64,000 nucleotides of DNA from Psoroptes ovis (taxonomy: Eukaryota > Arthropoda > Arachnida > Sarcoptiformes > Psoroptidae), in NCBI GenBank assembly GCA_002943765.1, contig PQWQ01000006.1:310001-374000 (forward strand). Direction: 5' to 3'. Below, piece by piece: positions 1-13,300 of this stretch (the first letter of the stretch is position 1; each line of letters begins with the position of its first letter). Both the position numbers and the translations under genes were made by a program. The notes under the pieces were generated by a model. The model saw only the letters and a list, made by a program, of their open reading frames with translations. It made no database searches and was not told the origin of the DNA.

Positions 1-394
1 AAAACGATTAGATGATGCAGTGATATCGATTAATTGATCATCATTAACATCATTTAAATTCAATTCTTTTGCTGCTAAGCGTGCAAATTTATACATTCGT
101 TTTTTTGTACCACCCATACAAACAAATTTAACATCATTAAACATTTTTATAAAATTATATTCCTTTGTATTCAATGATAAATGATATAAATTATCACATA
201 ATGGTAAATTCTTTAATTCACAATTTGCCAATTGTATTTGGCCATTGGGTCTAATGTGTAAAAATAAAAATTGGAACATTGATATCGATTCAGTGTACAC
301 AAATGATAATGATAACTTACGATTTTTCAATTTGATAATCATCATAAACAATTTCAATCTCTGGATTTCCATCGTCAACATAATTATTATCCAT
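1..394 (-). CDS. UPP: Uridine phosphorylase, N-terminal part (cut by window edge)
   Basis: The product would phosphorolyse uridine to uracil and ribose-1-phosphate in the cytosolic pyrimidine salvage pathway. Two coding exons are visible: 321-394 (ATG at 394-392) and 1-250, separated by a 70-bp intron with GTAAGT donor (320-315) and a pyrimidine-rich TAG acceptor at 252-251. The join is in frame. Exon 1 encodes an acidic start (MDNNYVDDGNPEIEIVYDDY). Exon 2 carries features of animal UPP1/UPP2: a 'LPLCDNLYHLSLNTK' stretch like the family's 'LYH(F/L)xLxT', then 'DVKFVCMGGTKKRM', matching the family's 'DVKFVCVGGSPSRM' phosphate-binding region, then 'ARLAAKELNL'. It ends just before the nucleoside-binding part. 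An in-frame TAA directly precedes the ATG (TCC TAA ATG), which fixes the start. The remaining two thirds lie left of the window. UPP1 and UPP2 orthology cannot be separated here. Confidence 0.85.
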
Positions 395-2694
395 TTAGGA
401 GAATTCCGTTGAAGACAATAAATGCTTTTAAAGCTTTTTGTGAACTTGAAACTTGATTCGATTGAGAAAATGTTCTCCGAAAAAAATTAATTGTTAGCAA
501 TTTATTGGAAATTTTTTCGAAATTCAAAAAAGTAAAAAAATAAATACATTTATCATTGTTGACAAATGTTTGAACAAATTATTAAAGAAATCCAATTAAT
601 ACTAATAATTGATAGTGAAATCAATTCAGATAATTTGCAACTAATTATTTGAATTAATCAATTTTTCCTTTATCATTAAATTAAGCATATTTAATTAAAT
701 ATTTGAGAAGAAAAAAAAAGATTAAGATTATTTTTTATTTTTTTGGTTCAAAAATTGATAATTAACACAGTGAAATTAGGAAATTGGGTGCCATCAGCTT
801 CATGATATCCCAGATTCAGCAAAAAAAAATAATAATAAATAACATGTGACAATTTTAAATCAATGTTGACATATTTTTTTAATTCGGCCGAAAGATAAAC
901 AATTTTGCTTAATTTAGCAAAATAGAAATTGAATTTTGAAAATCTCAAATTTGAAAATTTTTTGTTTGATATTTCACTCAAAGATGGCCTTATTTCAAGC
1001 AAAAATTTTATTTATTTTTCGTCGATTTCGAAATCAGAAATTCTTAATTTCATTTTTCTAAATTGTTTTTAATTTTTCAATTAAAAATTGTTAAATTGAA
1101 TTAAATTCAATTTTAACAACAAATTGAATTGATGCCAAACGGTTAGCCATAAACATTGATCATAAATAAACACTGGTTTGAAATGTTTAAAAATGATTGT
1201 TTTCAATTTTTATTTTGTTTTGTCTTTATATGACAATGAACAACAATAATTGCAATAATAATAACAATGTGTTCATCAAAAAGATGTATAAATGATAAGA
1301 TTTTTCACATTGATAATAATGATGATTATTGTAATCATAATATTATTAAAAATAATGATAATTTTTACGCCCATCATGTTTTAATGGTTTTGTTCGCTGT
1401 TTGTTTGTTTACCGGGTGTGTGTTTGTGTCAAGTTATAATAAGTGATGTTTTTCACTAATAATCACCAACAATACAATAACAAGACAATTTTCACACCTC
1501 GATCATGATAAAATAATAATTGGATTCATTATTATTTGATCTTAAAACATTGGTTAAGAAATTTAAAGATCATTATTGTCATCATCACCGTAAAATGATA
1601 ATCATCATCATCATTGTAAAATGATAATAGTTATAATGGTAATCATTATATGTTCAACTTCAATGATAATTGACTGTGATAGATAAATAAATAAGCAAGT
1701 AAATAAATAAACATCAGAGCAATAAATAATAATAGATATTGTATTGATGTAACATTAATAAGTACCTAGACAAACATAAACGATTAACCGTGCCGACAAT
1801 AACAACAATCGAATGATTGTTGATTTAATTCAATAATAATATTTGAAATAATAATTTTTAAAGAAACTGAGTCTTGAAAAAATGAATCGAATTTCATCAT
1901 TGTTATTATTTATTATTATTATTTTACTGTATCATCCTCAATAAGCGGCAGTCATCATGATTGACATATTAACTTCTCATTTGTATTAACTTGAAGTTAG
2001 AAAAAATCATATTAACATCATTAATATGTCAATCACAAGTTCAAAAATGTATGATAATAACAATAATGATGATCATGATGATAATGGGATACCTCTAGAA
2101 TGATATTCATTTACTAAATGTATCAATTTGTTTTGTTTTTTTTAATTTCAATTTTAAAATTTATATATTCAAGATGAAACAAAAATCGACAATCGTTTTT
2201 TACCATTTATATTTATTTATTTGTGCACCATCATTTAAAATAATTGTTTGTACGTCTTTCGTTTTCTTCCCATAAACTAATTTTATAATTGAATCAAAGA
2301 CAGAGACTTCAAGTAAAAATTTTCTTAAAATTTAAATTACTATTATTATCATTGTTATTTGGTTATTTATCCAAAAATGATAATGATGATGATTTTCTTG
2401 AACCGGTGTATAATTATTTGATCATTTTGTTCGATTATAATCTATTATAATTGAATTGATTTCCAAAGCGAATCGCTTCAACGTCACAATAATCTTTTGT
2501 CTCGATATTTTTATAATTTGTGTATATGAGTATGTGCTTTAATAAATAATTCTTCCAATTCAAACATTACTAACCGAAATTCTTCCGATTTTTCTTTATT
2601 TTTCAATTGTGATTTGTGCAAATTTGCGCCCAACATTGTGATACCGAAAAAATTATATTCCAATATACGTCATATCCGCAATAGAAAACAATAG
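395..2694. other. Gene-free upstream flank of the uridine phosphorylase gene
   Basis: AT-rich sequence upstream of the minus-strand UPP start. I see no coding exon. The only open frame above 80 codons (748-1002, minus) is Phe/Ile/Asn-rich with no recognisable motif and looks like chance. Scattered GAT/ATC and AAT runs occur from about 1220 to 2080. The UPP promoter should lie just above 394, but no TATA box or initiator stands out. Confidence 0.6.
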
Positions 2695-2794
2695 ATTTTT
2701 TTTTTTTTTGAAAATTCAAATGATCATTTAAAAATCATCAAAATTATCGGTTATCAATGTTAAATATTTCTTCTTCAAACGACATGTCCTAAAG

Positions 2795-2864
2795 GTAAGT
2801 TTAATTCTTTCATTCCTTTATTTTTCCATTTTTTCTTTGAATATTCTTTTGTTTTTGATTCTAG
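2795..2864 (+). other. Candidate short intron of a non-coding transcript
   Basis: A consensus donor (AAAG|GTAAGT, 2791-2800) is followed by a T-rich tract and an acceptor (TTTTTGATTCTAG, ending 2864). The implied intron is 70 bp, the same size class as the verified introns of the UPP and PWP1 genes here (55-70 bp). The upstream sequence has only a tiny reading frame (ATG at 2759, stop just before the donor), so the exons would be non-coding or 5' UTR. It lies on the plus strand, divergent from UPP and in the direction of Distal-less. This is a splice-signal inference only. Confidence 0.3.
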
Positions 2865-3684
2865 GCAAAAACGAACAATAAGTTATTTGTTTTGTTGTTT
2901 TATTTGTTTCTGTTTTTGTTGTTTTTTCTATCAATCAAATGATTGTCATTCATTCAATTCAAAAGATCACACATAATAATAATCTGAATGAGTGATTTTT
3001 ATTTGTTTATTTTTATTAAATCTTTTATTCTTGTCTTTAGAGAATAGAATTTTTCCTAAAGAAAAATCTTTGAAATCTCAAATCTTTGAATCTTTTAATT
3101 TTGCCAAAAAATTGAATTCAATTTGAAAAGGCGGAGACTTTTTCCATTATTATTCAAGAATTTAGGCGTGTTTGTATGTATGATGAATTAGATGAATATT
3201 CAAGTTTTTCATCGAAAAATAAAATATTTTGCCCAAAGATTTCACCTGTATTTCATATTTCAATTTTATCCGTGAATATCAAAATGAATGAATGATGTTT
3301 GGAAATTAAAGAAACAAAGCTGCAATAATTTTTTTTTTTGGTAAGAAAAACTTAAACTAAAACAAAACATTGAACACAATTCGTTATTGAAAATGAATGA
3401 ATGAATGAAGAAAAATTAGAAAATCAAAGATGTGATTTTTAATTTTTCTGAATAAAATCAGCGAAAATCAAAAAAATGCATTCACATTTCTTTGAATATA
3501 CATTTTTTCGTGATTATATTCGTGATTTGGTTGGTGTATGAACGAACGAATAAGCGAACGAACGAACAATATTTTGAAATTATTTATTTCTATCTTAACA
3601 TTTGCACGATTGGAATTTCTTCAGTATTTTTTGCCTGAATTTTTTTTTTTCAGACATTTCTTGGATATTTTTCTTCGTAGTCTA

Positions 3685-3782
3685 TACATCAGTGTTTGTG
3701 CATGTATTTGTGTGTGTGTGTGGGTTTGCGTGCCACATTAAGCAATTGATGCATATGTTGTGTGTGTGTGTGTTTGTATGTG
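3685..3782. repeat. GT-rich interrupted microsatellite
   Basis: Two (TG)n runs, at about 3709-3722 and 3759-3772, are joined by TG-rich sequence. The Cys/Val-rich and His/Thr-rich short frames around it are translations of this repeat, not genes. Confidence 0.85.
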
Positions 3783-3896
3783 CATAACTGCAGCACAACA
3801 AACACGAAATTTTTTGCTTTGCTTTTGATGCAACACAACAAAACGAAACGAAGAAAAAAACATGAATTTTGATTTTGATTTTTTGCTTATTTTTCA

Positions 3897-3951
3897 TCTA
3901 TTCATTCATTCGTTCATTCAAGATGAAAATAATAATAATAATAATAATAAC
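3897..3951. repeat. ATTC and AAT microsatellites
   Basis: An imperfect (ATTC)n run is followed closely by an uninterrupted (AAT)n run at about 3928-3950. Confidence 0.85.
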
Positions 3952-6345
3952 GACAATTTAATAATATTCACATCCCATTTTGGCCAATTGAATAATATTA
4001 AATTGCCTAAGAAAAACGAAAAACAACAAGTAATATCCTGAATCAATTCTCGATTTTCATGAAAATATTTTCAAAGAAAACATGAATCTTCAAATCTTAC
4101 TACTGAATTGTGAAGATGTTTGCTATGTTGTGTTTGTATGTGTTTTCTTGAAATTTTCATTTTGATATTTACTTTGATTGTGTGTGTTTATTATTATCAT
4201 TATTATTTTTGATTTCGAAATTCATTCATTCAATTTTTTCTTCTTGAAAAAAAAATTCTCTGAGACTAAACAGAAAAGATGAAAAATGTGCTTAAACATT
4301 TAACATTTGACTGTGTGTATGAAGAATTTATTGCTTCATTCAATTCAATGAATGAATGCTGTTGCATACCTTTGAATGAATATCTTTTGCTATCTATATC
4401 TTTGAAAAAAAATTATGATTAATTGCGATTACATAAATAATTGGATGCACATCCAATATACATTGAACCAGCCAACCAACCAACCAACAAAAAAAAAAAA
4501 TTACCAAAAAGTTGAAATTTACCCGAACAAAAAACATATAGAAGATAGGTTATATGAATGAATAAATGTTTAAATTTGATTCAATAGTCATGAAATGATT
4601 TTTTATTTTTCTTCGATGATGAAGATGATGATGTTGATGAATAAATGATAATGATGAGAAAGTGAACAAATTAAATAAATGTTTTTTTTTTTGTTGATTG
4701 CTCACTAAAAGAAAAAAACGAACAAGATGTTTACATGATTTTTTCGGATAAAATTCTCGAATCACTCCAAATAATTTTGAATAGGAGAAAATGGATTATA
4801 AAAATTCGTGAATTTCATTATATTTAATATCAATATTAATATTAATATTTTTGAGCTTGAAAAAAAGAAAAATTATCGAAACATATTGATATTATTAATA
4901 TTGCTAGTGATATGATTATTATTACAATTAGTATTATTATGAGAGTAACATCACAAAGAATATCAGAGATAATCAAAAGAATTTTCCTTTGTTTTTTGAA
5001 TGAGAAAATATTTTTTCATTTTTTTTTTCTTGAACATCTTTTATTTCTCTAAAAAAAAATTTTCCCAATTAAACTTGAAATATGATATATTTGTATGAGT
5101 GTGTTTGTATATTTATCTACCGAGCTGTATTGCATTTGTTCATAAAACGAATAATAATTTTCCTTGGTAAAATTCAACATGTTTCGACCTTTTTTTTCCA
5201 CAGAAAAATATTTTTCAGTGCATTAATAGGAATTTGAAAATCATTCAATTCAATGCTAAGAAATGCAAAAAAGATTACATAAAGAATGACGAAAATCGTA
5301 GAATATTTAATAAGATTGGTCGCACATTTGCTTGAATGTGAGTGTCTATGAATGAATGAAAATGCGAATAAGTGAATCAATGAGTGAATGTTCTTGAATT
5401 GAAATGAGCAAAGAAAAAAAATATTATTCAATATTTCAATGTTTAATTCATTCATTCATTCATTCGAAAAAACAAGCTAAGAAATGAAAATTTTTTTTTC
5501 TTAAAATGCAAATTTAAAAATTTATTTCCACTTTAAATTATTCAATTTCAATTCATTTTTTTGTGTCTTTTAAGTAATATTTTCTCCTCTCCTCTTTGAA
5601 ATATGTTTATATTTCCATTTTTATTCGTTTTGTTAAAAATTTAATTTTAAATTATTCAAATTATTCAACAAAAAACGAATGATTTGTGGAATTATGCAAA
5701 ACATTTCAGAAAAAAATAATGAAATGAAATAAAGCAAAATGAAATAATTCAATGAAAAATGATGAATAAATTAATGGAAAATTAATGAAATTTTTTTCTG
5801 CAGCAATGAAATCAGCGCCCATCTTGTTCAATTGCTTGCAAATTGCAAAAAAAAACTTGGAAAATGAATTTCAAGTTTGCATACACAACACTCATACACA
5901 TACCAATAAGCACAGGTACAGTTTGAATGTGAGATATATGTTTGCAAGCACAGGTAACACACACACGCCTTTTGTGTTGTTTGTTTCGTAAAAAATGAAT
6001 GAAATTCATTATTTATTTATCCACTCAAGTGACTTATAGTTGTTAAAATGAATGAATGAATTTTAAATGTTGAAAAACATTTATTTCATTTTTGGTGCAA
6101 AATTAATTTTTTCAATAGGAAAAAAATTTACACACCTGAAAGCCATTGATGATGATATTGAAACAAAATATATTTTGGAAAAATTTATAGGATAAAATTC
6201 ATGTTATATTTCAGCTTTTGGGTAATTAAAAATTCACGTTATCACCTCTAATATTTGATATTTCAATTAATTTTCTTTATTTTTGGTCGATTTTTGTTTA
6301 TCATCATTGATTTCCCGCTTAATTTTTCCTATTTTCTGATTTCAG

Positions 6346-6544
6346 ATCATTTATCGTGATCGATGTGAGGACAATAATCATCTAAACGAGTGAAACTAAA
6401 CAAATATGAATGTTTGAAGAATTCAAGTTCAAGTAAACAATCATGAATCATTGTATTTTGATTATTGGTTCATCGATTCAAATGATAATCGAAGAAAAAA
6501 CGAAGTTTCGACAATCACCAAGACCTTTGAAATAATAACCTTTG
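6346..6544 (+). other. Candidate non-coding internal exon (lncRNA or 5' UTR exon)
   Basis: A good polypyrimidine tract and acceptor (TTTTCTGATTTCAG, ending 6345) is followed 199 nt later by a strong donor (TTTG|GTAAGT, 6541-6550). The enclosed sequence is less repetitive than its surroundings and has early stop codons in all three plus-strand frames, so it cannot be a coding exon. Together with the candidate intron at 2795-2864 it may belong to one plus-strand transcript, either a long non-coding RNA or an untranslated leader of Distal-less, whose first coding exon starts 34.6 kb downstream. There is no direct evidence of transcription. Confidence 0.3.
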
Positions 6545-6550
6545 GTAAGT

Positions 6551-9500
6551 AGAAGATTTTTATTTCTTTGGTTACTTGAGTACAATTGTAAAATATTTAT
6601 ATTTCGATACGCGCTTCGTGTGTGTGTGAATTGTAAACAATTTAAATCTTTCATTCGTCAAAATCATTTTTCCATATTTAAATTGAATGTTTTTTCTCAT
6701 TCTCTAATACATTCGATTCATTTACATTCACATTCATTTACATTCATACATGTGACCTGTAATCATCAAGAAGCCACCGAAACATGCCATCATTTCATTT
6801 GTGTGTTCGAGTAGAGGATAATAACAATAATTTCTTTTCATTTTCTTATTCTTTCTAAATCTTGTACATACATGTATCTTCTCTAATGGTTGGTAATTTT
6901 CATCTTTGGTCATTTGAAAATGAAAATTCTAAGCCAAAACAGACACAGAAGAAAATAAATATTTCAAATATTCAAAAATCTAAATGTCCTTAGGCCACTA
7001 GGAGCCAAAAACAAAAACCATGAGTTTAGATCAAATCATAATTTGTAAAATTGTTTAATGATCATTAAGAAAAAAAAGATATTTGATCAACATTTGAATT
7101 CAAATACTTGTAATACATTGAATATCTGCCTGTACACTTGTACTTGAAGACTGATATCATACCAAATATTTATGGATGATGATGAAGAAATTTGAAAATT
7201 TCTCCGAAAAAAATTTGATGTTTTCATCAAATATTTTTCAATATTCTCGATTCTTGAATTAATTCAATTTGTTGTTGCTGGTGTTGTTGATGATGTTGTT
7301 GTTCATGGCTTTATGAAACTATGTAATGAGATATTTTGAATGAAAATTTCTATGATTTTTACTTTGAATTTCTGTGATTTTTTTCTATTCTCTCCATTGA
7401 AATATTGAAACATTTAGAGAAAAAAAATATTGATAAATGATTGTAAATTATAGCTGCGTGTTCTCGTGTTTTTTCTGTTCAACATTTGACCTTTATTCTT
7501 TTTACTTTTTTTGTGTTTCTCACATAAACTTCATAACTATGCATTGTCATAATGATATTTTTTTTCAAAAAATTCAAACACAATTCACATAAACAAAAAA
7601 TTTGAAAATGCTTTGAAACAAATGGTTTTTAGCTTCGCTTTGTTTCAATGATAATTTGTATAATATACAAATTTGATAATAGATAAATGAATGATAATAA
7701 TCATCATCATAATCATTATCATTATTATTTGTAGCAAATTATATTTGAAATCGAAAATTTTAAACTCGAAAATCATGCTGGTGTTTTTCATGTCTCTTGC
7801 ACGCTTAATATTTTCCTGAATATTTTTAGTGGAGAGTGAAAATAATTTTTCATTCCATCCATCCACCATCACTTTCATATCTCGTGCAAACACACATGAA
7901 CATGATGATAATACAATTGATAATTGATCAGCAGAACACAACGATAACAAATGTATCAACGAACAACAAATTCTATAAGGTTTTTATGTTCTAATTTGTA
8001 ACTTAATATTTTTGTTGAATTCGTTCATACATTGATGATAAATGATTTCGTAATTTTGAATTTTTTCTGTCATTTTCCATCGAAACAATTCTAGTTGTAT
8101 AGAGGCGTTGTTTGCTGATGAGGTTATTTGATAGTTTTTCGTTGTTTGAATTGTCCATTCGAGATTCTTGATTTCATTTTCATTATTTTTTCATTCATTC
8201 ATTCAAAGCACAATTAAATCGATGTCAATGCCATCGATGATTCATTGATATGAAAAGTGAAATGAAGGTAAAAGTTTTTGCTTTTTTTTTGTTTTTAAAT
8301 CGTCAAATTCAAAGCAATTCAATTGATTCAGTTTTTTATTTGACTTCGTCCAGATGTTTTCAATGATTTTTTGTTTCATGTTTTTGATTTATTTATTCAT
8401 TCATTCATTCATTAAAATATTAATTCAATATTTTTTTCATGAATAATTAAGACAAATTTATTTGATTTTCTTCATTATTTGTCAGAATCCTGTAATATTA
8501 AATTAGTTCTGAAGTTATTAATTCTTAATAATCGACTAATTCTTCTAACTAATAATCAACCAAACCAACAAACCATTGAACCTACCCATCAACCAATTGA
8601 ATAATTTTTGTTTTCATCATCATAAAACGCAAAATTTTGGTTTTTGTTTTCAATTCGTTTCTTTTCATTTTTTTTTATTATCATAAATCATTTCGAAATG
8701 AAAAAATAGAAATTCTTCATTTCGTACAAAAGCCACACGAGGTGTGGCATTCTATATGGCCAATATCATCATTTAGCAATGAAAATGGAGAATATTTAAG
8801 ATTCATTTATTTTATTTTTATTTCAACATTTATCGATGATATAATAAAATATAGATTGAAAATTTAGTATATTGATTTAATTTTTGCATTTATTTTCATT
8901 ATCATGTTTTTTTGTGCTTTGCTTTACACAAATATTCACAAGTCAATTACATTGTTTTTCTTTTCATTATATTCATCATTATTTGATAAATTTGGGCGAA
9001 AAAAAAAATGTAAAATAAATGAAAATAATGAATGAAAAATGTAAAATCATTCATTAATAATCATCGTTGTTGTAAATGAATGAATATAGCTTAAAAATAA
9101 AACAATGAATATGCATACACAATGATTCAAGGTTCATCTTCAATGATTTATCTATCTTAAATTTATTTTCAGGTTTCAATATATTTCATGAATATTTTTT
9201 TTTGTTTAAATTCAAAGTGATTCAATTTTTCTATTTTGCTTCATCAATATAAATGTTCTCGAGATATTTGGGCGGTGTTCGCGTTGTTGAGGTTTCAAAT
9301 ATTATTTTTTGTTTGTTTGTTCGTGTGAATTGTGGTTATTTATCATTAATTTATTATTTTATTTTAAATATTCAATATATTCAAAAATAACAATTATATA
9401 AAAAAAATTTCCATATTTAATTATGTATTTATTTATTTATAATTCATTTTTAAAAATATTCAAATAAATGCAAAATAAATAAGATTAACCAAACTTTAAT

Positions 9501-12500
9501 ATTATCATATCATAAGGTGATTCAATATAATTCAATATGTTATCAAACGATATATTTATAGTAATAGAATTTAGATTATCCATAAATTATTGAAATCATA
9601 TTGAATATTCAATTCGATGTTTGTTTGTTCACATTATTTGTGGTCAATAACATCTTTAGTTTTTTGCTTTTTCTTTGATTAATTTGAATATTTTTGTTTC
9701 AAAGAAAAAACTGAAAATTCGAATCAAATATAAACTTCGACATTCACCAAAAGATAGCACTGTTTTGATGGTTGATCGTCGTTTTAAATTTTAAAATGAA
9801 AAAATCTTAAAATATTTTCTTTGCTTTTGAATAGAAAACTAATTAGATTTTAATTAATTTGAATTCAAAATTTTAAAAAATTGAATAAAAACGATGATAA
9901 GCAAATCATATCGACTGAAAACAATGAAAATCTTCCTTCTCCATGTTCACTTGTGCCTTTGATCCTTTTTTATCTTTTCAAAAATGATCAAATCTCAAGT
10001 TTTTAATACAATAAACAAAACAAACAAACAAAAAACGCTTGAAAGATCAAAAGTCTAGCGAATAATATATATTTATCACAGAGAATCAACAACCAATATC
10101 TTTGTGAAAAAAACAAAAGCAAACTGTATTCAATATTGAGTTTGAATTTGTTTTAAATGAATTAAGATAGAGATAAAAATTTAGATGATTATTACAATAA
10201 TAATGATATAACCTGACAATAATAATAACTGTACAAGTTATAATAGTGTTATTATTATTATCAAAAATTGATGCACTCCTTTATTTTTCATAATTTTTTT
10301 CACATTAGATTTTTTTTATTTATTTGAAGATTTTGATCATGAATTTTCAAACAAACGATGAAATAAGGATGAATTCCAGGCTAAAACAAATAAAAATCAT
10401 GTGTAATAATGAATAGCGAGCTTGCCGTAGATATTAGATTGTATTGGGGGCTATACTTGCCTATACCTCTTTGAAATTACATTTTTTTACATATTTGCTT
10501 CCAATGACATAATCGATTGATGTGAAATAAAGAAAAAAATTCGAAAATTTCCAAAAATAAAAATTTGATTGAATCGATCGAATATTAATCATAATTTTGA
10601 ATTATTTACATTTCAAAACAATACAAATTTGAATGATGTTATTGCATTTATATATTCAACATTTCTCAACATCATTATTCATCAATCGATTGATGAATGT
10701 TGAATTTGATGTGTTTTAAAATTGAAACAACAATATTGTATGTGTTTAAATGTGTATGTTTGTTTATGGAAGAAAATAAAAGAAAGAAGAAAAAATCATC
10801 TCAGATCCGATTGATGATAAACAAAACAAAACAAAGAAGAAAAGGCGACCATGCTTGTAAAGTTTGCGTGCTTAAATCTATCCATCCATTCATTCATCCA
10901 TCCAAATCATTTCATTTTATTTTTATTTTTCATTTTTATTATGATTATTTGTTGTATTTTCAGTAAGTTTTATCTTTGTTGTATGCTCTGTGCGCTCTCT
11001 GTGTAATTGTGTCTACCATTTTCGGTTGTTTTTCGATTTTTTTTTTCGTAATTTTGAATTTTCATATTCAAGAAAAATGTATTTTTGCGTGTATTTCATA
11101 TTCTTCAATCGAAAGAAAAAAATATGTTTTTTTTGCACTCAAAATATTGTATTGTTTGATTGTTGAATCATAATAATAATGATAATAATAATCTATCAAA
11201 GCAAAGAAAATGTATATCAATATTGATCGATATCATTTTTTTTTATTTTTAAATTTTGTTTTTGTAAGTTGTTCACTGGAAATTACTTTGAATTACTTCA
11301 GCAGAATGAAAAATTTCGCAAAATTCAATTCGACAAGTGGTCGCCAGTTGTTGCTGATGATGAGAATGACGCCAATGTGATTGAATGATGATGATGTCGA
11401 TGTCGTTGATGTTGCCGTTGCTGCTGCTGCTGAAGATGATCGAATGACTTTGACCATTTTTTTTTTTTTGTATGTTTCTGATTCAAACAAATCAGGAAAG
11501 ATGGAAAAATAAAATTCATTTTTTTCCATTGTGATTCGCATGATATGTTCAATTTGTTTTTTATTTTTATTCAATATTTGTTCATATTTCTTACAAGAAA
11601 AAATGGAAAAATGATTGGCCAACTTTGATATTTTTATGTAAAAAAATACGAAAATATAAGAAATTGCTATTTGATGTCGATTTGAATCGATTTATTATTA
11701 TTATCATCTTTATTATTATTTTGAAAATTCCATTGAAGACGACGACGACTGTATGTCGGTTGATGTTGGCCATTGATGATGGTGATGATGATGATTGAAA
11801 ACACATCAAATTTGAATCACATCACATTTGATGGTGATGCCAATATTGTATTTGCAATGAAAAATGTTTGTGTTTTTCATGTGAATCCACACACATTCAA
11901 TTGAATTTCAAATTGAATTGAATTTTAAATTTTATTTCATTTCATTTCATTTTTTTCATATTGAATTTTGAATGAAATCTATGAATGGATGAATGATTGA
12001 GTGCGAGAGGACCATGGATTCACATGGACACTACATTATCACAACATACAATTTTGTCTTTCGTAAATGTTTGATTGTCCATTTTTTGATTTTAATTTCT
12101 TGAATTCACTAGATTCAATCTTGAATTCAATTTCTTCAATTTTCAATTGTTTACCATTATTCACAATGAATGAATCAAGTTGAATATTGCATCAAACATC
12201 TATACACAATGATAATCATTTATATTCGTTTATGATTTGAATTATTTCGATTTCAATTTCAAAGTTGCAACAATTGGCCAAACAAACAAACAAACGACAT
12301 ACGATAAAATCATGAAAAGATTTTGATTGTAAATTGTGATATTTCATTCTTTAATTCAATATTTTTGAATGGATATATGTGAAAATATGAAATGTTTTTT
12401 GCCATTATTATTTTCTTATTTACACATTCCCTTATTTGTTTGATTGTTTGTAAAATTATGATAATAATCGTCGAAATATATTTGCCGTTCTCATTGAAAC

Positions 12501-13300
12501 AATTTTTTCAAGCTTTCAAATATATTTTGTCGCCACACAATCAAACATTTAAATCAAGCAGTTGAATTGTGAATGAAACTGATTGATAAAAACGAAATGA
12601 TAATAATAATTTCAATGAAACATTTCATTTTCCACAGATATTCAGTGGATTTTTTTTCAATGAATTGTGTCCACAATCCTCTGTCAAAATCCATATTACA
12701 AAGTAAATATTTGAAGATAAAAATCAAAGATTGACATTGAATCAAACGAAAAAATGATGCAAAAGTCAAAATATAAAAAGTTTGATTGATTGAAATTGAA
12801 AATTTTTTGAATTTGAATTAATTTGATTCAATTTTAGCCGGAAAATTTCGTTGAATAAATTGAGAAGAAGAAATGAAAAAAAAATCAATTAATCAATCAT
12901 CAATTAGAGCTTTCATATTAGGAGAGCTTTGAATGATTAACTTCAATGTTGTATTAAACTGTATATTTTATGTATGATTAACTTGTTTTATTTGTTTGTT
13001 TTTCAGATTCACATTTCATTTTCATATATTTTTTATATAATCATTATGACCAATATGAAACATACATTCATACATGCATACATATGCACAATGTATCATA
13101 TTGATTGATTGATTTATATATTTGATTTTACGATTTTCTTGATTTTTTCCAATAAAAAAATTTGTAATTTGATCTTTTTTGAATTATTATTCTCATTTTT
13201 TTTCTATCGTTTGCTTATTAACTATTTGATACAATGATATTTCAGTACAAATATATTAATTTCCATCATCATCATTCATCATTCTCATCATCCATCATTG
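6551..13300. other. Gene-free AT-rich stretch
   Basis: No protein-coding gene recognised. Short open frames are Phe/Ile/Lys-rich and coincide with T-rich tracts or GAT/ATC repeats. Local features: a 7-bp stem hairpin at 8732-8748, ATTC repeats around 8394-8412, a comparatively GC-rich non-repetitive patch at 10416-10469, and a GAT/GTT/GCT triplet-rich patch around 11350-11440 and 11735-11790. Confidence 0.6.
8732..8748. other. Short perfect hairpin
   Basis: GCCACAC, loop GAG, GTGTGGC: a 7-bp GC-rich stem in AT-rich surroundings. No role can be assigned, and chance is quite possible. Confidence 0.4.

Larger units (their letters stand above)
2865..6345. other. Gene-free AT-rich stretch
   Basis: No protein gene recognised. 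It contains a GT-rich microsatellite block (about 3685-3782), ATTC and AAT repeats (3897-3951), ATTC repeats at 5446-5465 and many short A/T runs. Open frames up to about 93 codons are low complexity (Phe/Ile/Lys/His-rich) and track the simple repeats. The downstream limit is the acceptor-like tract ending at 6345. Confidence 0.6.

Noticed and set aside
6565..6584. TCTTTGGTTA start like miR-9
   Set aside because: The match fails after 10 bases and no star arm is found downstream.
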